NCBI GenBank assembly: GCA_910585165.1
Contig: CAJUBX010000027.1
Location: forward strand, 1 to 24,545
Length of the DNA: 24,545 nucleotides
Direction: 5' to 3'
Origin: an uncultured Oscillibacter sp.
GTDB taxonomy: Bacteria; Bacillota; Clostridia; Oscillospirales; Oscillospiraceae
Shown here: positions 14,029-21,942 of the stretch, piece after piece
Layout of the letters: every line of letters begins with the position of its first letter
How positions within the stretch are numbered: position 1 is the first letter of the stretch
The notes under the pieces: generated by a model
Database searches by the model: none
What the model saw: the letters and a program-made list of their open reading frames with translations, nothing else
What the model was told of the DNA's origin: nothing
Translations under genes and position numbers: made by a program

Positions 14029-14057
14029 TTGCGCTTTTTCATGGACTGTGGTATATT
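14029..14057 (+). promoter_or_regulatory. Extended -10 promoter of the rimP-nusA-infB operon
   Basis: TTGCGC (14029-14034), a 17-base spacer and TATATT (14052-14057), with TG one base upstream of the -10 hexamer (14049-14050), make an extended -10 promoter. It points right, towards rimP, and predicts a leader of about 100 bases. It is divergent from the S10 promoter, with about 110 bp between the two -35 boxes. That interval is partly very C/G-rich and holds no reading frame I would support. Confidence 0.75.
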
Positions 14058-14165
14058 GCATGTGTTAGAGTAAGATGGAAGCTAAGGTAAGGAGTGGGCC
14101 GGCGGTCCGCTTTTTCTTTTGGCAATTTCGCTTTCCCAAAAAATCTTGCGGAGGATCGCCCGTTT

Positions 14166-14627
14166 ATGAAGAAGATTACGGAACTCACCGCCGAACTGGC
14201 CGCCCCGGCCATTGCCGCAGCGGGCTGCACCCTTTGGGACGTAGAATACGTCAAGGAGGGCGGAGCCTGGTATCTCCGGGTCCTTTTGGACAAGGAGGGG
14301 GGCGTGGACATCCTGGACTGCGAGGCCGTGTCCCGCCAGCTCTCGGACCTTTTGGACGAGGCGGACCCCATCGAGGGCAGCTACACTCTGGAGGTGGGCT
14401 CCGCTGGGGCGGAGCGGGCGCTGAAGCGCCCAGGGGACTTTGCCCGCTTTCTGGGAAGCCCCGTGCTGGTGAAGCTGTACCGCGCCCTGGACGGGCAGAA
14501 GGAAATCCCCGGCATCCTCGCGGCCTATGACGCCGAAACCGGAGCCGTCTCCGTGGAGGCCGGGGGCGCCGTCCGGACCTTTGCGAAAAAGGACGTCGCC
14601 CTGGTCCGCCTGCGGGTGGAATTTTAA
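14166..14627 (+). CDS. rimP: ribosome maturation factor RimP
   Basis: A 153-residue protein starting MKKITELTAELAAPAI, with GCTLWDVEYVKEGGAWYLRVLLDKEGGVDILDCEAVSR and the YTLEVGSAGAERALKRPGDFARF block. The last matches the family pattern YxLEVSSPGxxRPL, but here reads GSAGAERAL, a mild divergence. RimP helps late 30S assembly. The ATG at 14166 has GGAGG about 11 bases upstream. A GTG at 14094 would add 24 unconserved residues. It is the first gene of the nusA operon, as in Bacillus (ylxS). Confidence 0.95.
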   Translation: MKKITELTAELAAPAIAAAGCTLWDVEYVKEGGAWYLRVLLDKEGGVDILDCEAVSRQLSDLLDEADPIEGSYTLEVGSAGAERALKRPGDFARFLGSPVLVKLYRALDGQKEIPGILAAYDAETGAVSVEAGGAVRTFAKKDVALVRLRVEF

Positions 14628-14678
14628 GCGTTCGGCTGTTATATTTATGTATTTCACGGATAAGGAGAATCGGCAGAG

Positions 14679-15866
14679 ATGAGAGGCAAAAAGCAGAAGG
14701 AGCCCGCCGGCATGAATCCCGGCGAGATCTTCGCCGCCCTGGAGCTTCTGGAGCAGGAGCGGGGCATTCCCAAGCAGGCCATGCTGGAGAAGGTCCTCAA
14801 GGCCATCGCCAGCGCCTATAAGAAGGACCACCGGGACGTGGAGGAGGAGAACATCCTCGTGGAGGCGGACGAGGAGCACCGCCAGCTGCGCATGTTCATC
14901 CGCAAGACCGTGGTGGACGAGGAGGACTATGTAGACCCCTTCAACGAGATGCCCCTGGAGGAGGCCAAGGCCATTTCCGCCCGGTATGAGGTCGGCGACA
15001 TGGTGAACGTCCCCGTGGACAAGATGGAGTTCGGGCGCATCGCCGCGGGCAACGGCAAGCAGGTCATCATCCAGGGCCTGCGGGAGGCCGAGCGGGAGAA
15101 GGTCTACGGCGAGTTCAACTCCAAGGAAAAGGAAATCCTCACCGGCGTGGTCACCCGCATCGACCCCCGCAACGGCGCGGCCTCCCTCCGCATCGGCACC
15201 GGGGCGGAGTCCACCGAGGCGCTGCTGCTGGCCGGGGAGCAGGTTCCCGGCGAGCCCCTGGAGGAGGGCATGCACATCAAGGTCTACGTGGTGAACGTCC
15301 GTCTCAGCGCCCGTGGGCCCCAGGTGCTGATCTCCAGGACCCACCCGGACCTGGTGCGCCGCCTGTTCGAGCTGGAGGTCCCGGAGATTTTCGACGGCTC
15401 CGTGGAGGTGAAGTCCATCGCCCGGGAGGCGGGCAGCCGCACAAAGATGGCCGTCTGGTCCCGGGAGGAGAATGTGGACCCCATCGGCGCGTGCGTCGGC
15501 CCCAGGGGCCAGCGGGTGGCCGCCATCGTCGACGAGCTCCGGGGCGAGAAAATCGACATCATCAAGTGGAGCGAGGACCCCGCCGAGTTCATCGCCGCCG
15601 CCCTGGCCCCCGCCGACGTGGTGGAGGTGCGCATGGCGGAGGAGGGGGTCAAGGCCTGCCGCTGCGTGGTGCCCGACGACCAGCTGTCCCTGGCCATCGG
15701 CAAGGAGGGGCAGAACGCCCGCCTGGCCGCCCGGCTCACCGGATATAAAATCGACATCAAGCCCCAGAGCTACCAGGGGGAGGACGAGGACCCCTTCGGC
15801 CCGGCGGCTCCGGCGGAGGAAGAAGCGTTAAGCGCCCCGGAGTCCCCGGAGGCTTTGGAAGAATAA
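14679..15866 (+). CDS. nusA: transcription termination/antitermination factor NusA
   Basis: A 395-residue RNA-polymerase-associated factor. The N-terminal polymerase-binding domain covers about 1-140, the S1 domain about 150-220 (EILTGVVTRIDP ... PQVLISRTHPDLVRRLFELEVPEI), and two KH domains follow, with GPRG at 274-277 and AIGKEGQNARLAARLTGYKIDI at 339-360. A short acidic tail (EDEDPFGPAAPAEEEAL) ends the protein, and there are no long E. coli-type acidic repeats. This is the usual Gram-positive length plus the tail. AAGGAG precedes the ATG by 11 bases. The product controls pausing, termination and, with NusB/NusE (S10), rRNA antitermination. Confidence 0.97.
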   Translation: MRGKKQKEPAGMNPGEIFAALELLEQERGIPKQAMLEKVLKAIASAYKKDHRDVEEENILVEADEEHRQLRMFIRKTVVDEEDYVDPFNEMPLEEAKAISARYEVGDMVNVPVDKMEFGRIAAGNGKQVIIQGLREAEREKVYGEFNSKEKEILTGVVTRIDPRNGAASLRIGTGAESTEALLLAGEQVPGEPLEEGMHIKVYVVNVRLSARGPQVLISRTHPDLVRRLFELEVPEIFDGSVEVKSIAREAGSRTKMAVWSREENVDPIGACVGPRGQRVAAIVDELRGEKIDIIKWSEDPAEFIAAALAPADVVEVRMAEEGVKACRCVVPDDQLSLAIGKEGQNARLAARLTGYKIDIKPQSYQGEDEDPFGPAAPAEEEALSAPESPEALEE

Positions 15867-15890
15867 GGTTCAATAAAGGGGGGAACCCGC

Positions 15891-16163
15891 ATGCCCAAGG
15901 TGAAAAAGATTCCCCAGCGCCAATGCGTCGGCTGCCGGGAGATGAAGGATAAGAAATCCCTTTTGCGGGTGGTCCGCTCCCCGGAGGGGGCCGTCAGCCT
16001 GGACTTCACCGGGAAAAAGCCCGGCCGGGGGGCCTATGTGTGCCCGGACCCGGCCTGCCTGAAAAAGGCCCGGAAGTCCCGGGCCCTGGAGCGGGCCTTC
16101 GAGGCCGCCATCCCCCCCGAGGTCTACGCCGCCATGGAGGCGGAGCTGGGAGGCGGAACATGA
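15891..16163 (+). CDS. rnpM: YlxR-family RNase P modulator RnpM
   Basis: A 90-residue protein with the family signature: QCVGCREMKDKKSLLRVVRSPEG near the N-terminus, GKKPGRGAYVC at 41-51 and a further cysteine at 56. The DUF448/YlxR family has recently been described as an RNase P regulator (RnpM) in Bacillus; older annotation calls it a nucleic-acid-binding protein. Cys12, Cys15, Cys51 and Cys56 are conserved positions. It lies 24 bp after nusA, and its TGA overlaps the start of ylxQ (ATGA), so the two are coupled. Confidence 0.93.
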   Translation: MPKVKKIPQRQCVGCREMKDKKSLLRVVRSPEGAVSLDFTGKKPGRGAYVCPDPACLKKARKSRALERAFEAAIPPEVYAAMEAELGGGT

Positions 16164-16933
16164 GCGGAAGCAGCGGCGTTCTCTCCCTTCTGGGCCTCGC
16201 CCTCCGGGGCGGGAGACTGGCCGCGGGGGAGGAGCCTGCGGCCCTGGCGGCCAAGGCCGGGCAGGCGCGCCTGCTTCTGACCGCCTCCGACGCGGCGGGA
16301 AACACCCTCCGCCGGGCGGAGCACCTGGCGGAGGAGGGACACTGCCTTCTGCTGGCCCTTCCCTTTACCAAGGCGGAGCTGGGCGGGGCCCTGGGCCGGG
16401 GCGGAACCGCCCTGGCCGCTCTGACGGATTTGGGCCTGGCTGCCGCCGTGGCGGAGCGGCTGGCCCGGATGGACCCGGAGCGGTACGGCCAGGCCGCCGC
16501 CCGGATGGATTTGAAGCGCCGCCGGGCTGCGGAGCGGAAGGCCGCCCCCCGCCGCTCCCCGCAAAAAAAGGCGGCAAACGCCCCGCCTCCCGGGGCGCGG
16601 GACCGCCGCCCCTCCCCTCTCCGCCTGAAGGACGGAGGGCGCGGGCCGGAGGGCCGCCGTAGCGGCAGGGACTGGGACCGTCCCCGGGACGGCAGGCGTC
16701 CGAAAAGCCCCGGCGGCAGGCCGGAAAGCGGCCGTCCCCGGAGCGAGCGGGGCAAGCCCGCCGGACCGGGCCGCCCTTACGGCGGCAAGCCGGAAAAGAA
16801 CCGTCCCCGGTCCGGGAAGCCGGGCCATCCCGGAGAACGGAGCTTTGAAAAGAACCGCCCGCCCCGGCGCGGGAACGGAACCGGGCCCAAGCCCCCCTCC
16901 GGCGGGGGCCGGGACAAGGGCGGGGGGCGCTGA
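16160..16933 (+). CDS. L7Ae-family protein YlxQ with long basic low-complexity tail
   Basis: Residues 1-105 are an L7Ae-type (YlxQ) RNA-binding domain: LSLLGLALRGGRLAAGEEP, ARLLLTASDAAGNTLRRAE and FTKAELGGALGRGGTALAALTD. Bacterial members bind kink-turn RNA and are normally about 100 residues. Here an Arg/Gly/Pro/Lys-rich tail of about 140 residues follows (118-257), with repeated RP, RG and GG steps and two EKNRP copies, giving 257 residues in total. Start overlap with rnpM is 4 bp (ATGA). The tail is rich in GC codons and could be a reading-through artefact, but the frame stays open to 16933 and no earlier stop exists. A broad RNA- or ribosome-binding role is inferred from composition. Confidence 0.85.
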   Translation: MSGSSGVLSLLGLALRGGRLAAGEEPAALAAKAGQARLLLTASDAAGNTLRRAEHLAEEGHCLLLALPFTKAELGGALGRGGTALAALTDLGLAAAVAERLARMDPERYGQAAARMDLKRRRAAERKAAPRRSPQKKAANAPPPGARDRRPSPLRLKDGGRGPEGRRSGRDWDRPRDGRRPKSPGGRPESGRPRSERGKPAGPGRPYGGKPEKNRPRSGKPGHPGERSFEKNRPPRRGNGTGPKPPSGGGRDKGGGR

Positions 16934-17005
16934 GGTGCCGCCCCGGAAGGCAGGGCCCCGGAGGCCCGTCCAATTTCATAAAATTTCTCCGCTCCCAAGT
17001 CCGTC

Positions 17006-17036
17006 TGAAAACCGGCGGAGGGTCCGCCGGCTTTCA
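17006..17036 (+). promoter_or_regulatory. Hairpin upstream of infB
   Basis: An inverted repeat has tgaaaaccggcgga (17006-17019) pairing with tccgccggctttca (17023-17036), 13 of 14 positions, with a 3-base loop (ggg). It lies in the 141-bp gap between ylxQ and infB, 38 bases before the chosen infB start and just before GGAGGGG at 17047. There is no T-run directly after it, so it is a weak terminator at best. It may be an mRNA stabiliser, a processing site or an infB regulatory element. Confidence 0.5.
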
Positions 17037-17074
17037 AACGGGCTTCTGGAGGGGAACAAAACGAGGTGTTTTAT

Positions 17075-19498
17075 TTGGCTATTGAGAAATACAGGGTCCA
17101 CGAGGTGGCAAAGGACTTCCGCCTTCCCACCAAGACCATTACGGAGATTCTGACGAAGTACGGCGCCGCGCCCAAGAACCATATGCAGGTTCTGACGGAC
17201 CGGGAGCTCTCCATCATCTTTGACCGCCTGACCCAGGACCATCCCGTTTCCGACATCCAGGTCATCTTCCAGGAGACCTACCAGGAGGCGAAGCCTGCCC
17301 CCCGGGAGGAGAAGAAGCCCGCCCCCCAGAAGGCCGCTCCCTCCGCCCAGGGCAAGCCCGCCCAGCAGCAGGACCGCCGTCCCCAGGACCGCCAGCAGCC
17401 CGCTCCGGCGCAGCAGGCCTCTCCCGCCCAGGGGGCGAAGCCCCAGCAGGGCGGCAAATCCGCCCAGCAGCCGGGCCAGCAGCCTGTGCAAAAGCCCGCC
17501 AGCCGGGTTCCCCAGAAAAAGATCGTGGACACCCGCAAGGGCGGCGACGTAAACCTTGCCAAGTACGACGAGCGCCTGGAGACCCTGGGCGGACAGCAGG
17601 GCGAGCGGATGCAGCGCCAGCAGCGCTCCGGCCGGGAGAAGGTCCGGGGCGGACAGCAGCGCCGGGGCGGTCCCGCCTTCTCCAACAAGCGGCGGCAGGA
17701 TGAGCAGGAGCGGATGCGCCGCCTCCAGCTGGAGATCGCCAAGAAAGCGCCGGTCAAGGTCCAGATTCCCGACGAGATTTCCGTGGGCGAGCTGGCCAGC
17801 CGCATGAAGAAGACCGGCGCGGAGGTGGTCAAGGCCCTGATGAAAAACGGCATCATGGCCTCCCTGCCCCAGATGATCGACTACGACACCGCCGCCTTCA
17901 TCGCCGAGGAAATGGGCTGCAAGGTGGAGAAGGAAGTCGTGGTCACCATTGAGGAAAAGCTCATCGACGTGTCCGAGGACAGGGCCGAGGACCTGGTGCC
18001 CCGGGCCCCCGTGGTGGTGGTCATGGGCCACGTGGACCACGGCAAGACCTCCCTCCTCGATACCATCCGCAACACCTCCGTCGCCTCCGGCGAGGCCGGC
18101 GGCATCACCCAGCACATCGGCGCCTACCAGGTCCAGGTGAACGGCAAGCCCATCACCTTCCTGGACACCCCGGGCCACGAGGCGTTTACCTCCATGCGGG
18201 CCCGCGGCGCCATGGTGACGGACATCGCCATTTTGATGGTGGCGGCGGACGACGGCATCATGCCCCAGACCATCGAGTCCATCAGCCACGCGAAAGCGGC
18301 CAATATCCCCATCGTGGTGGCGGTGAACAAAATTGACAAGGAAAACGCCAACCCGGACAAGGTCATGCAGCAGCTGACGGAGCACGGCCTGGTCCCCGAG
18401 GATTGGGGCGGCGAGACCATCTGCTGCAAAATCTCCGCCAAGAAGAACATCGGCATCGACAACCTCCTGGAGATGGTGACCCTCACCGCCGAGATGGCGG
18501 AACTGAAGGCCAACCCCAACCGGGCGGGCCAGGGCACCGTCATCGAGGCCCGGCTGGACAAGGGCCGGGGCCCTGTCGCCACCCTCCTGGTGCAAAACGG
18601 CACGCTGAAGCAGGGGGATGTCATCATCGCCGGCACCGCCGTGGGCCGGGTGCGGACCATGCTGGACTACAAGGGTGGGCGGCTCACCGAGGCGGGCCCC
18701 TCCGTCCCCGTGGAGATCGCGGGCCTCAGCGAGGCCCCCACCGCCGGAAGCCCCTTCTTCGCCGTCAGCGACGAGCGGATGGCCCGGGAGCTGGTGGAGC
18801 AGCGCAAGGCCGAGGAGCGGGCCAAGGCCGCCGCCCCGGTGCAGAAGGTCAGCCTGGAGAACCTGTTCGACCAGATTCAGGCGGGCGAGCGCAAGGAGCT
18901 GGCCCTCATCGTCAAGGCCGACGTGCAGGGCAGCGTGGAGGCCGTGAAATCCTCCCTGGAGAAGCTCTCCAACGACGAGGTCAACGTCCGGGTCATCCAC
19001 GGGGGCGTGGGCGCGGTGAACGAGTCCGACGTGATGCTGGCCTCGTCCTCCAATGCCATCATCGTGGGCTTCAACGTCCGGCCCGACGCCGCCGCCAGGG
19101 ACGGCGCGGCGCGGCAGAACGTGGATATGCGGATGTACCGGGTCATCTACGACTGCATCGACGAGATCACCGCCGCCATGAAGGGCATGCTGGCTCCCAA
19201 GTACCGGGAGGCGCTGCTGGGCCACGCGGAGGTCCGCCAGACCTACAAGGTCTCCGGCATCGGCACTGTGGCGGGCTGCTACGTTCAGGACGGCAGAATC
19301 GTCCGCAGCTGCTCCATCCGCCTGGTGCGGGACGGCATTGTCATTCACGAGGGCGTGCTTGGCTCCCTCCAGCGGTTCAAGGACGCGGTGAAAGAGGTGG
19401 CCAGCGGCTACGAGTGCGGACTGACCATCGAGAAGTTCAACGATATCAAAGAAGGCGATATCGTGGAGGGCTACACCATGGAGGAGATTCCCCAATAA
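17075..19498 (+). CDS. infB: translation initiation factor IF-2
   Basis: An 807-residue GTPase that brings fMet-tRNA to the 30S subunit and promotes 50S joining. The IF2_N region covers 1-70 (AIEKYRVHEVAKDFRLPTK). A Gln/Pro/Lys-rich disordered linker runs from about 72 to 215, with a second IF2_N-like segment after it (about 225-280). The G domain starts with GHVDHGKT at 318-325, followed by GGITQHIGAY, DTPGHEAF and NKID. Domains II, III and IV follow. I place the start at TTG 17075, because GAGGTG ends 6 bases upstream and the family N-terminus is MAIEKY. A GTG at 17066 (12 bases after GGAGGGG) would add three residues and is the alternative. Confidence 0.96.
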   Translation: MAIEKYRVHEVAKDFRLPTKTITEILTKYGAAPKNHMQVLTDRELSIIFDRLTQDHPVSDIQVIFQETYQEAKPAPREEKKPAPQKAAPSAQGKPAQQQDRRPQDRQQPAPAQQASPAQGAKPQQGGKSAQQPGQQPVQKPASRVPQKKIVDTRKGGDVNLAKYDERLETLGGQQGERMQRQQRSGREKVRGGQQRRGGPAFSNKRRQDEQERMRRLQLEIAKKAPVKVQIPDEISVGELASRMKKTGAEVVKALMKNGIMASLPQMIDYDTAAFIAEEMGCKVEKEVVVTIEEKLIDVSEDRAEDLVPRAPVVVVMGHVDHGKTSLLDTIRNTSVASGEAGGITQHIGAYQVQVNGKPITFLDTPGHEAFTSMRARGAMVTDIAILMVAADDGIMPQTIESISHAKAANIPIVVAVNKIDKENANPDKVMQQLTEHGLVPEDWGGETICCKISAKKNIGIDNLLEMVTLTAEMAELKANPNRAGQGTVIEARLDKGRGPVATLLVQNGTLKQGDVIIAGTAVGRVRTMLDYKGGRLTEAGPSVPVEIAGLSEAPTAGSPFFAVSDERMARELVEQRKAEERAKAAAPVQKVSLENLFDQIQAGERKELALIVKADVQGSVEAVKSSLEKLSNDEVNVRVIHGGVGAVNESDVMLASSSNAIIVGFNVRPDAAARDGAARQNVDMRMYRVIYDCIDEITAAMKGMLAPKYREALLGHAEVRQTYKVSGIGTVAGCYVQDGRIVRSCSIRLVRDGIVIHEGVLGSLQRFKDAVKEVASGYECGLTIEKFNDIKEGDIVEGYTMEEIPQ

Positions 19499-19710
19499 TG
19501 CGCGCAGGCAGGGGCGGCGGCTGTGCCGCCGCCTCTTTGCCGTACCGGCGGCGCTTTCTCCGTTTTCCATGTCCTCTTTTCCGAAAGCGCCGCCCCGTAT
19601 CGAAACCCCCGGGAAGGCACATCCTAAGGAAGCGCTGATGAAATCCCCGCCGCCAGGCGGCGGGCGCCCCGAATCATCCCCCGCTCCCCGACTATCAAGG
19701 AGGCGTTTTT
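19499..19710 (+). other. Gap between infB and rbfA with three hairpins
   Basis: This 212-bp gap holds three GC-rich inverted repeats. They are: ggcggcgg 19513-19520 with ccgccgcc 19526-19533 (5-base loop); ggcggcgctttc 19547-19558 with gaaagcgccgcc 19583-19594 (12-bp perfect, 24-base loop); and cccgccgcc 19646-19654 with ggcggcggg 19656-19664 (9-bp perfect, single central base). The first is followed only by a weak T-rich stretch. A 21-base segment at 19625-19645 resembles one at 24488-24508 (17 of 21 matches). No gene is supported here; a TTG/ATG run-through from 19569 is not conserved. Confidence 0.5.
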
Positions 19711-20085
19711 ATGCCAAGCAACCGAATCAACCGCATCAACGACGAAATTCAGCGGGAGCTGGCGCTCCAGCTCCGCGGCTTGAAGGACCCCCGGATTTCC
19801 GGCATGGTCTCCATCACCCGGGTGGACGCCACCAACGACCTGCGCTATGCCCGGGTTTATGTCAGCGTCCTGGACAAGAACCAGGAAAAGGAGGTGCTGA
19901 AGGGCCTCAAGTCCGCCTCCGGCTTCCTTCGCCGGGAGCTGGGACGCGCCCTCCAGCTCCGCTATACGCCGGAGCTCCAGTTCATCGGCGACGACTCCAT
20001 CCAGCGGGGAGCCCACATTCTGGAGCTGCTCCGCCGGGAGGAGGAAAAGGACGCCGCCCGGAGCGGCGGGAAGGAGGAGGAATGA
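19711..20085 (+). CDS. rbfA: 30S ribosome-binding factor RbfA
   Basis: A 124-residue protein starting MPSNRINRINDEIQRELALQL, with LKDPRISGMVSITRVDATNDLRYARVYVSVL and LRRELGRALQLRYTPELQFIGDDSI. This single KH-like domain is the RbfA pattern, used in late maturation of the 16S 5' end. The tail (residues about 108-124) is charged. AAGGAGG lies about 7 bases before the ATG. The TGA overlaps the next gene start (ATGA at 20082), so coupling is likely. Confidence 0.96.
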   Translation: MPSNRINRINDEIQRELALQLRGLKDPRISGMVSITRVDATNDLRYARVYVSVLDKNQEKEVLKGLKSASGFLRRELGRALQLRYTPELQFIGDDSIQRGAHILELLRREEEKDAARSGGKEEE

Positions 20086-21044
20086 CCATGCTCACCGCCC
20101 GCGAGGCCGCCCGGCTTCTCCGCTCTTTTGACCATGTTTTAATCCTCACCCACGTCCGGCCCGACGGGGACACCGTGGGCTCCGCCGCCGCCCTCTGCGC
20201 GGGGCTGCGGGCCTTGGGGAAGACGGCGTACCTGCTGCCAAATCCTGAACTGACGGACACCACCGCCCCCTATTTCCGGCCCTACGCCGCCCCGGAGGGC
20301 TTCCAGCCGGAGAAGGTGGTCTCCGTGGACATCGCCTCGGAGTCGCTGTTTCCGGAGAACGCGAAGCCCTATGCCGGGCGGGTGGACCTGGCCGTGGACC
20401 ACCACCCGTCCTTCGAGGGGTTCGGAAGGGAGAACTGCGTCCGCCCCTCCGCCGCCGCTACAGGGGAGATCATTTATGACATTCTAGCGGCCCTGGGACC
20501 CATCACAGCGGAGACGGCCCTGCCCCTTTACGTGGCCATATCCACGGACTGCGGCTGCTTCGCCTACGGCAACACCACCGCCCGCACCCATGCCGTGGCC
20601 GCCGCCCTTTTGCAGACCGGCATTGATTTCCAGGCGGTGAACAAGACCTTCTTCCGCACAAAGACCCGCAGGCGCCTCCAGCTGGAGGCCGCCATGCTCA
20701 GCCAAATCCAGTATTACGACCGGGAGCGGGCGGCCGTGCTGGCGGTTCCCCTGTCCCTCATGGCCCAGGTTCAGGCCACGGAGACCGACGCGGAGGACCT
20801 CTCCGCCCTGGGCGGGCAGATCGAGGGGGTGGACTGCGCCGTCACCATGCGGGAGCTCCGCCCGGACGTGTGGAAGTTCTCCCTCCGTACCGGCCCCCGT
20901 ATCAACGCCACCCGGGCCTGCGCTCTGCTGGGGGGCGGGGGCCACGCCGCCGCCGCCGGATGCACCGTGGAGGCCCCCTTTGAGGAGGCAAAGCGGCGGA
21001 TGCTGGAGGCCATCGCCCAGGTGGCCCCGGACTTCACTTTGTAG
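20082..21044 (+). CDS. nrnA: DHH-family phosphoesterase, NrnA-like (nanoRNase / pAp phosphatase)
   Basis: A 320-residue DHH/DHHA1 protein. Metal-site motifs are visible: His24, Asp28 and Asp30 in THVRPDGD, Asp83 (VSVDIAS), Asp106-His107-His108 (AVDHHPS), and Asp156 (ISTDCG). The C-terminal substrate motif GGGGHAAAAG starts at about 284. The family degrades short oligonucleotides (nanoRNA) and can dephosphorylate pAp. Its position between rbfA and truB is standard in Clostridia. Start ATG at 20082 overlaps the rbfA stop; an ATG two codons later (20088) is possible. Which of the two known substrates matters most here cannot be seen from sequence. Confidence 0.9.
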   Translation: MTMLTAREAARLLRSFDHVLILTHVRPDGDTVGSAAALCAGLRALGKTAYLLPNPELTDTTAPYFRPYAAPEGFQPEKVVSVDIASESLFPENAKPYAGRVDLAVDHHPSFEGFGRENCVRPSAAATGEIIYDILAALGPITAETALPLYVAISTDCGCFAYGNTTARTHAVAAALLQTGIDFQAVNKTFFRTKTRRRLQLEAAMLSQIQYYDRERAAVLAVPLSLMAQVQATETDAEDLSALGGQIEGVDCAVTMRELRPDVWKFSLRTGPRINATRACALLGGGGHAAAAGCTVEAPFEEAKRRMLEAIAQVAPDFTL

Positions 21045-21062
21045 AGCAGGAGGCAGTTTCCC

Positions 21063-21941
21063 ATGCCCAACGGCATTCTCATTATTGACAAGCCAGCCGG
21101 GTGGACCTCCATGGACGTGTGCGCCAGGCTCCGGGGCGTTTTTCACGAGAAACGGGTGGGCCACGGCGGCACCCTGGACCCCATGGCTACCGGCCTCCTG
21201 CCGGTCTTCGTGGGCCAGGCCACCCGGGCGGTGGAATTTGCGGATAAATTCGACAAGCAATACATCGCCGAAATCAAGCTTGGCGTCGTCACCAACACCC
21301 AGGACGCCACTGGAGAGGTGCTGGAAACCCGGCAGGCCCGCGTCAGCCGGGAGCAGATGGAGGCGGCGCTGGAGAGATTCCGGGGAGATATCCTCCAGGT
21401 GCCCCCCATGTACTCCGCCATTAAAATCAAGGGCAAGAAGCTCTACGAGCTGGCCCGGAAGGGCCAGGAGGTGGAGCGCCGTCCCAGGCCGGTGACCATC
21501 TACGGGCTGGAAGTTCTGGACCAAAAGCCCTGGAAGGACGCGGACTACATGCTGTGGGTCCACTGCTCCAAGGGGACCTACATCCGCACTCTCTGCCACG
21601 ACATCGGTCAATACTTAGGCTGTGGAGCCTGTATGGCGGATTTGCGCCGGTCCGCATGGGGAAGCTTTGATGGGGAGGACGCCTGGCCCCTGGAGCGGGT
21701 TTTGGAGATGGAACACCCTGAGGAACTCCTGATGCCTGTAGACAGTCTCTTCGCCCAGCATCCCGCAGTAACGGTCCGTTCCCCGGGCCAGGAAAAACGG
21801 GTCCGCTGCGGAAACCCCATCACCCTGCCGGGAACGGCGGACGGTACTTACCGGGTTTATGGACAAGACGGGGCGTTCCTCTGCCTCTCCCGGGCCAAGG
21901 ACGGGGAGCTGACGTCCATCAAGAATTTCTTTGGAGCGTAG
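21063..21941 (+). CDS. truB: tRNA pseudouridine(55) synthase TruB
   Basis: A 292-residue enzyme converting U55 in the T-loop of tRNAs to pseudouridine. The catalytic motif VGHGGTLDPMATG places the catalytic aspartate at 39. The block PPMYSAIKIKGKKLYELARKG and the SKGTYIRTLCHDIGQYLGCGA motif are also typical. The C-terminal portion (about 230-292) is a PUA-like region. GGAGG lies about 10 bases before the ATG. The gene is followed by ribF with a one-base gap. Confidence 0.97.
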   Translation: MPNGILIIDKPAGWTSMDVCARLRGVFHEKRVGHGGTLDPMATGLLPVFVGQATRAVEFADKFDKQYIAEIKLGVVTNTQDATGEVLETRQARVSREQMEAALERFRGDILQVPPMYSAIKIKGKKLYELARKGQEVERRPRPVTIYGLEVLDQKPWKDADYMLWVHCSKGTYIRTLCHDIGQYLGCGACMADLRRSAWGSFDGEDAWPLERVLEMEHPEELLMPVDSLFAQHPAVTVRSPGQEKRVRCGNPITLPGTADGTYRVYGQDGAFLCLSRAKDGELTSIKNFFGA

Positions 21942-21942
21942 T

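Noticed and set aside
14082..14166. A longer RimP starting at GTG 14094
   Set aside because: The extra 24 residues do not match the family, and the ATG at 14166 begins the conserved N-terminus.
11518..14730. Avoidance of AGATCT as a footprint of the BglII-like enzyme
   Set aside because: At least two AGATCT sites are present (11518-11523 and 14725-14730), close to chance expectation for this composition, so the window gives no sign of avoidance. It also does not argue against the specificity, since sites would be methylated.
14082..15344. A 420-codon minus-strand open frame opposite rimP and nusA
   Set aside because: It is antisense to well-identified genes and has no recognisable motif.
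16976..19570. A very long (864-codon) open frame on the minus strand opposite infB
   Set aside because: It is the antisense shadow of a GC-rich gene, with a His/Leu/Gly/Asp-rich translation unlike a folded protein, and IF-2 on the other strand is certain.
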